In this document: piece after piece, positions 1 through 8,486 of the stretch
Position numbering within the stretch: position 1 is the stretch's first letter
How the letters are laid out: each line of letters starts with the position of its first letter
Assembly: GCF_928382285.1 (NCBI RefSeq)
Contig: NZ_CAKMSS010000006.1
Location: 90,406 to 154,405 of the forward strand
DNA from: Rothia nasimurium
Lineage (GTDB): Bacteria > Actinomycetota > Actinomycetes > Actinomycetales > Micrococcaceae
Direction: 5' to 3'
Length of the DNA: 64,000 nucleotides
The notes under the pieces: model-generated
What the model was told of the DNA's origin: nothing
The model's database searches: none
Seen by the model: only the letters and a program-made list of their open reading frames with translations
Position numbers and translations under genes: made by a program

Positions 1-1366
1 TGGCCAGGCCGGTTTCAACGGAGCGCTCTTCGAGGGTGAAGGAGCCGTCGTCGTTGGGCACAGCTACTACAACGCTCTCGCTCCCCAGGTCGTTGGTGTA
101 GACCGCATCGAGGGGTACAGCCAGTGAGCTCTCTTCTTCAGCGGTGATAATGCTGGCCTTGACGGAGGATCCCAGATAGAGGCCGTCGCGGTCACCGGTA
201 ACTTCGATGGTGACGGTAAAGGTGGGTGAACCACCGGCTGCCATGCCCGCTGCTGCGGCCTCAGGGTCGGTCTGCTGGGCGGAGTCAGCGATGGAGGCTA
301 CCGAGGTGACGGTGCCCGAGTATTCCTTGGTTCCGGTTGCTCCGGCGGTGAAGGTGACGCGGTTACCTTCCTTGATGGTGGCAACGTCAGCCTCGCGGAC
401 GCTGGTGGTAATGGTGAGCTTGGAGTCGTCACCGATGGTAACGACGGGGCCGGTCGCAGGCGCACCGGGCTTGGCAACACTCATGACCACGCCGTTGATA
501 GGCGAGGTGAGAGTGGCCGAGGTGAGGTCGCCCTGCAGGGCCCCGAGGGTCTGGTCACGGGTGGTTTCTGCGCTGGTCAGGGCGGTGCGGGCGCTGTTGA
601 GCTCGGTTTCGAGGGCTGCGAGCTGGGTGTTGGCGGAGTTGCGGGCAGTGGTGACGCTGGTATCTGCGTCCGCCTTTGCTCCGTTTGCCAGGCGCAGGGC
701 CGACTCAGCGGCGGCGACTTCAGCGTTGATCATGGTGAGGTCTTCACCGGCGGCAGCGGCCTGGTCGCGCATCTGGTACTTGGCGTTCAGGTCGGTGGCT
801 GCCAGGGATGCCTGTTCGTTGGCGGAGCGTTGGGTGGCGAGGGCTGCCAGAATTTCAGGGTTGGTGCCGTTGGCGATTCCCTGGTTGTACTGGTCGTAGG
901 CGGTTTGCGCTGCGGTCAGGGCGCCCTGAGCGCTGGTGACGGCCCCGTCGAGCTGGGCGCGCTGGGTGTCGAGATCGCCCTGCACAGCGGAGGTGTCGAT
1001 GGTGGCTAGGGTCTGGCCGAGCTCAACCCGGTCGCCTACCTCTACCTCAACGGAGCTAATGGGGCTGGTCAGGTGGGTGGTGATGGAGCGGACCTCACCG
1101 GGGGCGATGGTGCCGTCCACCCGCACCTTGTTGCTGACACCGTCGTCGCTCAGAATCAGGTAGTCGGTGGAGGGAATAGAATTCTGGGCGGTGTTGCTGC
1201 TGCCGAAGATGCTACCCACAAACAGCGCACCGATGGCGATGAGCGCGATGATGCCTACAGCAAGGCCGATGAGAACCTTAGTGAGGGTGCTCATTTTCTT
1301 TTTGGCAGGCGGACGCCGGTGCGCAGCTTCCGGTGCTTGGGTCGGGGGTGTGGGGGTTGTGCTCAT
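1..1366 (-). CDS. HlyD/MacA-type efflux adaptor, C-terminus off the left edge
   Basis: This is a periplasmic-adaptor-type (membrane fusion) subunit that would link an inner-membrane exporter to the outside of the membrane. The 455 visible codons are open on the reverse strand from an ATG at 1366 to the window edge. Residues 1-28 are Pro/Lys-rich and cytoplasmic, and residues about 29-54 form one membrane segment. A lipoyl-like half domain follows, then a long Ala/Gln-rich coiled-coil hairpin (about 130-285). The second lipoyl half (LTSPINGVVMSVAKPG) and beta-barrel strands come next. In Actinobacteria such genes usually precede MacB-like ATPase/permease genes, which would lie to the left of this window. 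A GAAGGG Shine-Dalgarno sits 8 nt before the ATG. The family call is solid; the substrate is unknown. Confidence 0.85.
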   Translation of the reverse strand, partial: MSTTPTPPTQAPEAAHRRPPAKKKMSTLTKVLIGLAVGIIALIAIGALFVGSIFGSSNTAQNSIPSTDYLILSDDGVSNKVRVDGTIAPGEVRSITTHLTSPISSVEVEVGDRVELGQTLATIDTSAVQGDLDTQRAQLDGAVTSAQGALTAAQTAYDQYNQGIANGTNPEILAALATQRSANEQASLAATDLNAKYQMRDQAAAAGEDLTMINAEVAAAESALRLANGAKADADTSVTTARNSANTQLAALETELNSARTALTSAETTRDQTLGALQGDLTSATLTSPINGVVMSVAKPGAPATGPVVTIGDDSKLTITTSVREADVATIKEGNRVTFTAGATGTKEYSGTVTSVASIADSAQQTDPEAAAAGMAAGGSPTFTVTIEVTGDRDGLYLGSSVKASIITAEEESSLAVPLDAVYTNDLGSESVVVAVPNDDGSFTLEERSVETGLA

Positions 1367-1511
1367 GGTGCTGGCCCTTCACTAGCGGAGATAAATGTGG
1401 TGCAGTTCTCTTTTTAGTGTAAGTGCTAACCTGCCCAGACAACACCCGGTTGATGCCCAGAAAACGACAAATCATACCGGGGTATGAGGGGTAGGCTTGC
1501 AACCTCATCCT

Positions 1512-1982
1512 CTAGGCGAAGCCTCCTCCCACCCACATGATGAAGGTTATGGCGAGAATGAAGAACAGCGGGGCAGCAACGATAATCAACACCCCCAAAA
1601 TCAGGGCAAAAATCGCGGTTATTTTCTCTCGGCCTCTCACGAAGAGGGCCCCTATTGCCAGCCCCATGGCTCCAAGCCAGGTAAACCCTGTGGGCAGGGC
1701 TATGCTGAGTTCCCAGTCGAAGAAGATGAAGTTGGCGAGCCCTATGCAGGTCATGAGTAGCATCATGACCAGGGAGATCGTGCCGTAGGGATTGAGCTTC
1801 TTTGTCTGTTCCGGCAGGTGAACCGCTGGAGGGTAATGGGCAGCTGGGTGCTGGACAGTGCCTGCATGTTGCCCGGTACCCGGGGGCGGGTATGCGTTGG
1901 GCTGACCGGGGTGGGCCGGATAAGGCGGGGCGGTAGGTAGCGGGCGCGGCGGACGTTCGGGGTGCTGAAAGGTATTATTCAT
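1512..1982 (-). CDS. small membrane protein with Pro-rich N-terminus (DUF4190-like)
   Basis: A 156-residue protein. Residues 1-60 are rich in Pro, His and Tyr with no predicted fold. Hydrophobic segments follow at about 68-90, 98-115 and 120-150. The layout, a Pro-rich cytoplasmic tail followed by closely spaced membrane helices with a GLAIGALFVRGRE loop, resembles actinobacterial DUF4190-type proteins, whose function is not established. The gene stands alone between the efflux adaptor and a divergent DUF805 gene. The ribosome-binding site is weak, but no better start lies downstream before the hydrophobic part. Confidence 0.6.
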   Translation of the reverse strand: MNNTFQHPERPPRPLPTAPPYPAHPGQPNAYPPPGTGQHAGTVQHPAAHYPPAVHLPEQTKKLNPYGTISLVMMLLMTCIGLANFIFFDWELSIALPTGFTWLGAMGLAIGALFVRGREKITAIFALILGVLIIVAAPLFFILAITFIMWVGGGFA

Positions 1983-2030
1983 GGCACCAGTATGGGCAAA
2001 AATTCATGTTCCCACTAGGTCTTTTAAAAA

Positions 2031-2094
2031 TCTGTGGATAACTCCGGGGTGCCCGGCGGATTTATGACCGAGTATTGCAGAAGTTATCCACAGA
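2031..2094. repeat. inverted pair of DnaA-box 9-mers
   Basis: TGTGGATAA (2033-2041) and TTATCCACA (2084-2092) form the core of a perfect 13-bp inverted repeat, TCTGTGGATAACT / AGTTATCCACAGA, separated by 38 bp. It lies between divergent small-membrane-protein genes. Both 9-mers match the actinobacterial DnaA-box consensus. No other origin feature is nearby. Confidence 0.6.
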
Positions 2095-2166
2095 CGCGCC
2101 AATGAAAGCTGGCCCCTCACGTTTCCTCTGTAGAATATGGTAGACGGACTAACAAGGAGGTTTTCC

Positions 2167-2688
2167 GTGACTACTCCTCTTTTCTCTTCCCCTGAGCCTA
2201 TTCCAGGAGCAAGCCCCCTTCTAGCAACACGTCGCATGTTCGCCAAGACCTTCACCTTCTCGGGGCGGGCATCTCGTAGTGAGTTCTGGTGGCCCAATAT
2301 GCTTGCCTTGAGTGTGCTGATGGCATGCGATATTGCGGCACGACGTTACGACCGATCCCGAAACCCTGGTTCCTATACAGGGCCTCACAATAAGGATGCC
2401 TTCTGGCCCTTCCCTGATCGACCGGCCCCAGGCATGCCCGAGACGCAAGAAGAACAGGCAGCGCGTAAACAACGTTTTAACAGAGCTGAGATGACTTCCT
2501 TGGCTTTTAGTGCTCCGGCGCTTGTAGCACTTGGCGTGCCTACGTTGTCGCTTTCGGTTCGACGCCTCCATGATGCTAATTTGTCAGGTCATTGGATGTG
2601 GATTCATGCATTCCCTTTTATAGGTTCCCTCGCAGCCTTCGCGCTCTCAGCCCTACCCAGTAACCCCAAGGGTGAGAGATTTGACTAG
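2167..2688 (+). CDS. DUF805 family membrane protein
   Basis: A 173-residue protein with the DUF805 hallmarks: an N-terminal F.FSGRASRSEFWW motif (about residues 30-42) just before the first membrane segment, and a RRLHDANLSGHW motif before the last one. The GTG at 2167 is chosen because a strong AAGGAGG lies at 2154-2160; the longer in-frame ATG at 2137 has no such site and would overlap it. DUF805 proteins are small integral membrane proteins of unknown function. The insert between the first and second helices (about residues 60-115) is longer than in typical members and is polar. The gene is monocistronic. Confidence 0.85.
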   Translation: MTTPLFSSPEPIPGASPLLATRRMFAKTFTFSGRASRSEFWWPNMLALSVLMACDIAARRYDRSRNPGSYTGPHNKDAFWPFPDRPAPGMPETQEEQAARKQRFNRAEMTSLAFSAPALVALGVPTLSLSVRRLHDANLSGHWMWIHAFPFIGSLAAFALSALPSNPKGERFD

Positions 2689-2765
2689 AGCAAACGACTT
2701 TTAACGAGAGAAAGCGAGCCGATCGGCTCGCCTTCTCCTCCACTCAGAGGCAACATAGTGAGACA

Positions 2766-3170
2766 CTAGGCCTTGGGCACTCCCAGTTCCCCGGTAACAT
2801 ATTGGGCGACCCCGAAGCCGAAGGACCAATCGTAAAATGTGTTCTCAACATAACCAATGAACACATCTTCACCAGCAATTCCCACCTGCCCCAGCTTCTC
2901 CGCTATACGAGCATAAAGTTCCTGCTTAGCCTCTGGTGAGCGACCTTCTTGGGTGAAAATCTGAATCATAACTACACCCTCACTACGATCAAACCCCAGA
3001 CCAGCATCTTCAGCAATAATTTCTCCGGGCTGATGACGATTGATAATCTGGAAACGGTCACGGACAGGGATGCCATAGACCTCAACAATAGCTTCATGAA
3101 CAGCATCCGCAATAGTACGAGCACGCTCGGGAGTATGAGATTCATTGAGGTCGATTCGAACAAGGGGCAT
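2766..3170 (-). CDS. tautomerase-superfamily enzyme
   Basis: A 134-residue protein of the 4-oxalocrotonate tautomerase superfamily, in the longer single-chain group. The family uses the amino-terminal proline as catalytic base, so the start is placed at the ATG at 3170, giving Met-Pro-Leu-Val-Arg-Ile. An AAAGGA lies 6 nt upstream of it. The ATG two codons earlier would bury the proline. The IN.HQPGEI segment and the FTQEGRSPEAK segment are typical of the family. The gene is divergent from the GntR regulator and both are flanked by the TTTGTnnTTACAAA motif, so it may belong to the same regulon. The substrate cannot be told from sequence. Confidence 0.8.
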   Translation of the reverse strand: MPLVRIDLNESHTPERARTIADAVHEAIVEVYGIPVRDRFQIINRHQPGEIIAEDAGLGFDRSEGVVMIQIFTQEGRSPEAKQELYARIAEKLGQVGIAGEDVFIGYVENTFYDWSFGFGVAQYVTGELGVPKA

Positions 3171-3205
3171 AGCCATTCCTTTCTGTAGCCATACCCACCC
3201 TACAT

Positions 3206-3219
3206 TTTGTCCTTACAAA
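3206..3219. promoter_or_regulatory. candidate GntR operator, site 1
   Basis: TTTGTCCTTACAAA lies 36 bp upstream of the tautomerase start, between the divergent tautomerase and gntR genes. Both five-base arms, TTTGT and ACAAA, are intact. It matches sites at 3298, 8378, 15741 and 21496. Confidence 0.55.
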
Positions 3220-3297
3220 GTTCAATCATTACGAAAAATTTCCAGAAAAGAACTCCTTCATCCATGCGAATATTCCGTGAAAATCCTGTAATCTGAT

Positions 3298-3311
3298 TTT
3301 GTAATTACAAA
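3298..3311. promoter_or_regulatory. candidate GntR operator, site 2 (perfect palindrome)
   Basis: TTTGTAATTACAAA is a perfect 14-bp palindrome 26 bp upstream of the gntR ATG. GntR/UTRA regulators commonly bind short palindromes close to their own promoter, so autoregulation is likely. Confidence 0.6.
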
Positions 3312-3337
3312 GTAACATTATCGAGAAGACTCGAACT

Positions 3338-4075
3338 ATGACGCTCCTACCCCCCATAAGCATCGACCGCAGCTCCCCGGTTCCCCTCTATCACCAGCTC
3401 ATTACGGGTATCCGCAACGCTATCTCCGAAGGCACCCTCAGTGCTGGGTCAATGCTTCCCAATGAGTTAGATATCGCCAAAACCCTCCACCTCTCTCGCC
3501 CAACCGTCCGCAAGGCCATGGACGAGCTCGTCCGGTCTGGTCTGCTCGTCCGTAAGCGCGGAGTAGGCACCCAGGTCGTCTCTAACGAGATCAGACGCCC
3601 CCTCTCCCTCAGTTCCCTCTACGACGACCTAGCCCGCAGCGGCATCGACCCCAGCACCCGCGTCCTCACCTTTGATACCATCGTCCCTCCCCCCTTCATC
3701 GCAGAAGAGCTAGGGGTAGATGATAAGGCCAGGGTCTACTACATCCGCCGTATCCGCTATGAGAACAAGACCCCCCTCGCCCTCATGGAAAACTGGGTAC
3801 CCACATCCATCGGCGACATCACCCCCGCCATGCTTGAAGAGAACGGCCTCTACGAAACGATGAGAAGCCTAGGCGCAACATTCAGCGTCGGCCACCAAAA
3901 AGTTGGCGCAACCGTCGCCACCGCCGAACAAGCGGAGCACCTTGAAACCACCCCCGGTGCTGCCCTCGTCACCATGAAGCGCACCATCATGAACGACGTA
4001 GGAACGCGCATTGAAACGGGTTCCCACGTTTACCGTGCAGACCTCTACACCTTTGAGATGACCCTCTCCCAGTAA
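3338..4075 (+). CDS. GntR-family (HutC/UTRA) regulator of the inositol cluster
   Basis: A 245-residue transcription factor. Residues about 14-80 form the GntR winged helix (PLYHQLITGIRNAI, then SRPTVRKAMDELVRSGLL as recognition helix region). Residues about 95-240 form the UTRA effector-binding domain, which in this family senses sugars or sugar acids. It lies 14 nt upstream of iolB and reads in the same direction, so the two are probably co-transcribed. The position at the head of the catabolic island and the shared palindromes in front of several units suggest it is the cluster repressor. That assignment, and an inositol-derived effector, are inference. Confidence 0.88.
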   Translation: MTLLPPISIDRSSPVPLYHQLITGIRNAISEGTLSAGSMLPNELDIAKTLHLSRPTVRKAMDELVRSGLLVRKRGVGTQVVSNEIRRPLSLSSLYDDLARSGIDPSTRVLTFDTIVPPPFIAEELGVDDKARVYYIRRIRYENKTPLALMENWVPTSIGDITPAMLEENGLYETMRSLGATFSVGHQKVGATVATAEQAEHLETTPGAALVTMKRTIMNDVGTRIETGSHVYRADLYTFEMTLSQ

Positions 4076-4089
4076 GGAAGGAAAGCAAA

Positions 4090-4983
4090 ATGACCAACTG
4101 GTTCTACCCTGCCGGCACTGCCCAGGACGGCCCCTGGGATGTTTCCCTTGGAGCATCTGACTCATCCACTACCGTCGACGGCTGGAAGCATACCGGCGTT
4201 AAAACCGCAACCTTTACCGATGCACCTCTTACCCTAGAGGCCACCCACGAGGAACGAATCATCGTCCCCCTGACCGGTGATGTCAGCGTAACCGTCAAAG
4301 GTCATACCTACCACCTCTCCGGGCGCCCCAGTGTTTTTCACGGCCCCGCCGACGTCCTCTACACCGGAGTGAACGCCGAAGTCACCTTAACTGCAGCCCC
4401 CGGCGTGAGGGTCGCGGTTGCGTCTGGCCCGGCTAACAAGGACTACCCCACGCGCCATATCACCAAGGACGAAATTCCCGTTGAACTCCGGGGCGCCGGC
4501 ACCAGCTCCCGTCAGGTACATAACTTTGGCACCCCGGCGTCTCTCGAAGCAGACCGGATTATTGTCTGCGAAGTGATTACTCCTGGTGGCAACTGGTCTT
4601 CCTACCCTCCCCACAAGCACGATGAGGAAAAGGACGGCGAAACGGCCCTTGAGGAAATCTATTACTTCGAAACTCGACCCACCCCCGGCGCTCCGGCTGA
4701 AGCGACTGACGCGATTGGCTATCAGAGGGTTTATGCCTCAGATGACCGTCCCATTGATGTCAATGAAGAAGTCCGTACCGGCGATGTTATCTTGGTTCCC
4801 TACGGTTGGCACGGTCCGGCCATGGCAGCGCCAGGCTACGATCTCTACTACCTGAATGTCATGGCAGGCCCCGGCCCTGTCCGTGATTGGCTCATTAGCG
4901 ACGACCCCCACCACGGCTGGGTCCGGAACACCTGGGAGGGGCAAGATATCGACCCCCGCCTGCCCTTTACCGCTGACCAGTAG
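4090..4983 (+). CDS. iolB: 5-deoxy-glucuronate isomerase
   Basis: A 297-residue bicupin of the KduI/IolB family. It converts 5-deoxy-D-glucuronate to 5-dehydro-2-deoxy-D-gluconate, the step after ring opening by IolD and before the kinase IolC. The metal-binding cupin motif is visible as SSYPPHKHDEEKDG followed by ALEEIYYF (around residues 172-200), and a third His lies in PYGWHGPAMAAPG. Length is normal for the family. A strong AAGGAAGG precedes the ATG by about 6 nt. It directly follows the GntR gene. Confidence 0.93.
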   Translation: MTNWFYPAGTAQDGPWDVSLGASDSSTTVDGWKHTGVKTATFTDAPLTLEATHEERIIVPLTGDVSVTVKGHTYHLSGRPSVFHGPADVLYTGVNAEVTLTAAPGVRVAVASGPANKDYPTRHITKDEIPVELRGAGTSSRQVHNFGTPASLEADRIIVCEVITPGGNWSSYPPHKHDEEKDGETALEEIYYFETRPTPGAPAEATDAIGYQRVYASDDRPIDVNEEVRTGDVILVPYGWHGPAMAAPGYDLYYLNVMAGPGPVRDWLISDDPHHGWVRNTWEGQDIDPRLPFTADQ

Positions 4984-5069
4984 CCCTTCCTTTCATCGGA
5001 CGCACCCCGCCCATCCCGGGCGTGGTGCGTCTATTTTCTGCCTGGCCATATCGCACATAAAGGGGCATC

Positions 5070-5819
5070 ATGGATTTCCCAGCTCTTACCTGGACTTTTC
5101 TCGCGCTAGCAGCCTTTCTTACCGGTCTGTCAAAGACGGCTATCCCGGGAATTAATACTGTTTCTGTGGCCCTTGTGGCAGCTTTGCTCCCGGCTAAGGC
5201 GTCAACCGGAATCGTCCTTCTCTTGTTTATGGTGGGTGACGTTTTCGCTCTAGCTATGTACCGCAAGCACGCCCATTGGCCCACCCTACTCGGTATGATT
5301 CCTGCCGTTTTGGTAGGTCTTCTGGCTGGGGTTCTCTTCCTGGCTCAGGCAACAGATAGCGGGGTTAAACAGCTGATTGGGGGGATTCTCCTTGCGGCTC
5401 TCGGTGTGACTTTCTGGCAGCGGCATACCCAACAGAGGGCTGGAGTCGTCAGCTCTCAGAGAGGGTCACGGGCCCGTCGTCTAGGGTACGGGGCTCTTGC
5501 TGGCTTCACGACGACGGTCGCTAACGCTGGTGGCCCCATGATGAGTATGTATTTTCTCGCTGCACAGTTTGATGTGAAGGCTTTTTTGGGAACGGCTGCC
5601 TGGTTTTTTGCCGTGGTTAACCTCTGTAAGCTCCCTTTTTCCCTGGGGCTGGGGATCATTACTCCTGATTCCTTAGCTGTGGCTTCTTTTCTTGCTCCTG
5701 CTGTGGTAATTGGTGCCTTTTTGGGTAGGTTTCTGGCAGGAATAATTAGTCAGACCGTATTTGATCGTCTTGTCGGTGTGACGACCTTGTTTGGAGCTCT
5801 CTATCTTCTTCTCGGTTAA
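5070..5819 (+). CDS. TauE/SafE-family membrane permease
   Basis: A 249-residue integral membrane protein with seven to eight hydrophobic segments and the TauE/SafE (sulfite exporter-like) pattern, including FLTGLSKTAIPGI near residue 15 and GFTTTVANAGGPMMSMYFLA in the second half. Family members export sulfite, sulfoacetate or other small organic anions. The gene follows iolB by 86 nt on the same strand and ends at a bidirectional terminator, so it may be the last gene of the gntR-iolB transcript. A role in exporting an acidic by-product of inositol breakdown is possible but not shown. Confidence 0.82.
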   Translation: MDFPALTWTFLALAAFLTGLSKTAIPGINTVSVALVAALLPAKASTGIVLLLFMVGDVFALAMYRKHAHWPTLLGMIPAVLVGLLAGVLFLAQATDSGVKQLIGGILLAALGVTFWQRHTQQRAGVVSSQRGSRARRLGYGALAGFTTTVANAGGPMMSMYFLAAQFDVKAFLGTAAWFFAVVNLCKLPFSLGLGIITPDSLAVASFLAPAVVIGAFLGRFLAGIISQTVFDRLVGVTTLFGALYLLLG

Positions 5820-5823
5820 AGAA

Positions 5824-5855
5824 AGGCCGCCCGCCAGATTTCTGGTGGGCGGCCT
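5824..5855. terminator. bidirectional terminator between convergent genes
   Basis: 13-bp arms (AGGCCGCCCGCCA / TGGTGGGCGGCCT, one wobble) around a 6-nt loop, between the TauE/SafE gene and the converging MFS gene. Confidence 0.8.
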
Positions 5856-5869
5856 GCGCTTCGGGGGTT

Positions 5870-7321
5870 TTAGCGCTTGATGTCCTTGGGCTGGACGATG
5901 TAGATAGCGCCGGTTGTTACTCCGACTTCTACTTCTTCCAGGGACTTTCCGCGGGTTTCAGGCAGGAACTTGACCATCACGAGGACGGCTGCGGCGTTGA
6001 TGGCGGCGAAGCCGAAGAAGGTGGTGTTCAAGCCAACAGCCTCAAGAACAATGGGGAAGGTGAAGGAGATAGCTGCATTGGCGATCCACATGCAGAATAC
6101 TGCGGTACCCATACCGAAGGCGCGAATCTGCTGGGGGAAGATTTCAGAGAGTAGCACCCAGGTGGAGACGTTGAGGAAGGTCTGCATGGAGCCGACAAAG
6201 CCAACGATAAGAACAAGCAGAATCCAGGGGCGGGCGGCGGAATCTGCGGGAATGGCGAGGGAAGCCAGGCCAATGAGGAGGTGGAGGAGGGTGACCAGGG
6301 AGTAGCCGGTGATGACGGTGGTGCGGCGGTTAATTTTTTCCATCATCCAGAGGGCTACGAAGGCACCGAGGACGGCGATCACGCCGGGAGCTACGTTAGC
6401 GATGAGGGCTGCTTGATGGGAGAAACCGGCGTCCTGCAGGACGATGGTTCCGTAATACATGATGGAGTTAATACCGGTGAATTGCTGGAATACAGCCAGG
6501 GCGATACCGACGAGCAGAATACGGAAGATCCACTTGTCTTTGATCATGGAGCCCAAGGAGGGGGTGACCATGCTGGAGTCTCGTTCGAGGGACTTCTCTA
6601 CTTCGCGGGCTTCGGCAAGAGCACGGTCCTCGGAGCGGATTGTTTTGAGGACGGCGATAGCTTCTTCCTTGCGTCCCTTGGAGAGTAGCCAGCGGGGAGA
6701 TTCGGGCATGCGGAGCATGCCGATAAAGAGGAAGACTGCAGGTAGGGCACATATGGCTAGCATGATTCGCCAGACGTGATCGAGGTGGCCCATGGTGGTG
6801 CCCAGGATTGCATTGACGACGAAGGCAGCTAGCTGGCCGACAACAATCATCATTTCGTTTCGGCCTGAGAGGGATCCGCGGATTTCGTAGGGGGCGAGTT
6901 CGGCGAGGAAAACGGGGACGACGGTGGATGCGCCGCCGACGCCGAGGCCCAGGAGAACACGACCAACCAGGAGGATGCCTAAGTTAGGTGCAACTGCACA
7001 TAAAACTGCGCCGAGGAAGAAGATGGTAGCTAGCAGGAGGATGGTCTTGCGACGGCCAATTGCGTCTGACAGGTAGCCAATGGAGATTGCGCCCAGGGCA
7101 GCGCCGACCAGCAGGGTTGCGGTGACGAGGCCGATGCCTGATGCTTCTAGCCCGAGCTCTGCGGTCATGGGGTCGATTGCACCGTTGATCACGCCGGTGT
7201 CGTACCCGAAGAGGAGGCCGCCGAGGGTGGCGACGGTGGCTACTTGACCCAGTCGGCGGGTGTGGGGTCCTTTGGTGAGCGGGGGCAGATTGCTCTCGCT
7301 GGCAGAAACTGCATGACTCAT
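5870..7321 (-). CDS. sugar-porter MFS transporter, probable inositol importer (IolT-like)
   Basis: A 483-residue major facilitator of the sugar porter family. Visible signatures are GYDTGVINGAI in helix 1, GRRKTILL in the loop between helices 2 and 3, PESPRWLLSKGR before the central loop, QQFTGINSIMYYG in helix 7 and PETRGKSLEE at the C-terminus. Proton-coupled myo-inositol carriers such as IolT belong here. It lies 43 nt downstream of a TIM-barrel isomerase gene on the same strand, and the two form a unit read away from the operator at 8378. The context makes inositol or an inositol isomer the likely cargo. Confidence 0.88.
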   Translation of the reverse strand: MSHAVSASESNLPPLTKGPHTRRLGQVATVATLGGLLFGYDTGVINGAIDPMTAELGLEASGIGLVTATLLVGAALGAISIGYLSDAIGRRKTILLLATIFFLGAVLCAVAPNLGILLVGRVLLGLGVGGASTVVPVFLAELAPYEIRGSLSGRNEMMIVVGQLAAFVVNAILGTTMGHLDHVWRIMLAICALPAVFLFIGMLRMPESPRWLLSKGRKEEAIAVLKTIRSEDRALAEAREVEKSLERDSSMVTPSLGSMIKDKWIFRILLVGIALAVFQQFTGINSIMYYGTIVLQDAGFSHQAALIANVAPGVIAVLGAFVALWMMEKINRRTTVITGYSLVTLLHLLIGLASLAIPADSAARPWILLVLIVGFVGSMQTFLNVSTWVLLSEIFPQQIRAFGMGTAVFCMWIANAAISFTFPIVLEAVGLNTTFFGFAAINAAAVLVMVKFLPETRGKSLEEVEVGVTTGAIYIVQPKDIKR

Positions 7322-7364
7322 GTTTTTATGATCTTTCTATTCAAAAGTTATCTTCGTTGAATAA

Positions 7365-8243
7365 CTATGCCTTACGAGCCTCTTGGACCATGTTTTTCAT
7401 GGTGGTTAGTTGGTATGTGGATACTTCGTGGGCGTTTTCGTTTTCTGCGAAGACTGATGAGGCCATCACTGTATCGGGGTTATCGAGGAATCCGATTTCT
7501 TGTAGGCCGGAGAAGAACTCTTGCCAGTTGACGTCTCCATCGCCGATTTTGAGGTGCTGGTGGACGCGGACGGGGTTGCCCGGGGGATTGGTGATGTAGC
7601 GGAGACCGTGGGAGCGGTGGTGATCCATGGTATCTGCAACGTGAACGATTCGGATTCGGTCTCCTGCTGCACGCATGATGTCGAGGGGGGCGTCCTTCAT
7701 GTGGAAGGTGTGGGGGGCTACGTAGACCATGCCCAGGTTTTTGGAGTTGACCCCTCGGATGACCCGCCAGGCGGCGAGGCCTTTTTCGACAAAGTCGTCG
7801 GGGTGGGGGTCGATAGCGACGTGTAGGCCCTCTCGTTCGATGATGGGGAGGAGTTCTTCCATGGAGCGGTAGAAGGCTCGTTCTGATTCTTCGGCGAGCT
7901 CTGGGCGGCCGGAGAATTCGGTTCCTATTTGCTGGACGCCGAGGTCAACGGCGATGCGGAGAACACGCTTCCAGTAGCGTACGGCGGCTTCTCGGGCGTC
8001 GGGGTCTGGGGAGGACCAGCGGAGGACGGGCAGGAGGGAGGCAATTTCTACTTCGGCGTCTTTACAGGCTTGAGCCAGTTGGCGAACAAGCTCGTCGTCG
8101 GCTTTGGGGTGGTTGAAGAAGGGAATGAAGTCGGCGTGGGGTGTCATCTGCAGGTAGTCGTATCCCAGGTCTTTGGCGAGACGAGGAAACTCCAGCAGGC
8201 TGTGGGAGTGGTGGAAGGGGGTGGGATCCAACGCAATTTTCAC
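7365..8243 (-). CDS. sugar phosphate isomerase/epimerase-family TIM-barrel protein
   Basis: A 292-residue xylose-isomerase-like TIM barrel (AP endonuclease family 2 fold). Candidate metal ligands are the Glu in GTEFSGRPE, the Asp/His of VAIDPHPDD, the His of VAPHTFHM and the Asp of HVADTMDHH. The start is the GTG at 8243 with GGAG 7 nt upstream. It is one of four paralogous barrels in this island. In inositol clusters such proteins act as inosose isomerases or dehydratases (IolI, IolE, IolH). I cannot say which reaction this one carries out. It heads the operon with the MFS transporter. Confidence 0.82.
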   Translation of the reverse strand: MKIALDPTPFHHSHSLLEFPRLAKDLGYDYLQMTPHADFIPFFNHPKADDELVRQLAQACKDAEVEIASLLPVLRWSSPDPDAREAAVRYWKRVLRIAVDLGVQQIGTEFSGRPELAEESERAFYRSMEELLPIIEREGLHVAIDPHPDDFVEKGLAAWRVIRGVNSKNLGMVYVAPHTFHMKDAPLDIMRAAGDRIRIVHVADTMDHHRSHGLRYITNPPGNPVRVHQHLKIGDGDVNWQEFFSGLQEIGFLDNPDTVMASSVFAENENAHEVSTYQLTTMKNMVQEARKA

Positions 8244-8377
8244 CGTGTTCTCCGTAAATATCTATGGAAGGGTTTGTGCAACTCTGCAGGTCACCCCTGG
8301 GATTGTTCTGTGCTACACACCACTATAGCTTTGTTAGGTCATATATACAATATGGGTAGACCAGGTCAATTATTGAT

Positions 8378-8391
8378 TTTGTTCTTACAAA
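8378..8391. promoter_or_regulatory. candidate GntR operator, site 3
   Basis: TTTGTTCTTACAAA lies between the divergent isomerase gene (starts 8243) and the dehydrogenase gene (starts 8487). It sits 3 bp from a TTGACA (8395-8400) that could be a -35 element for the rightward promoter, a fitting place for a repressor. Confidence 0.6.
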
Positions 8392-8486
8392 CAATTGACA
8401 GGACTAAGTATCGTAGGACACTCTTTAAGAGCAACAACAGTTATGCTCATCACAGGTAATGTGGTGGCTACCAACAAAGGACACTC

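Noticed and set aside
207..899. 230-codon plus-strand frame at the left end
   Set aside because: Lies antisense within the HlyD-type gene, whose full reading frame makes sense to the window edge.
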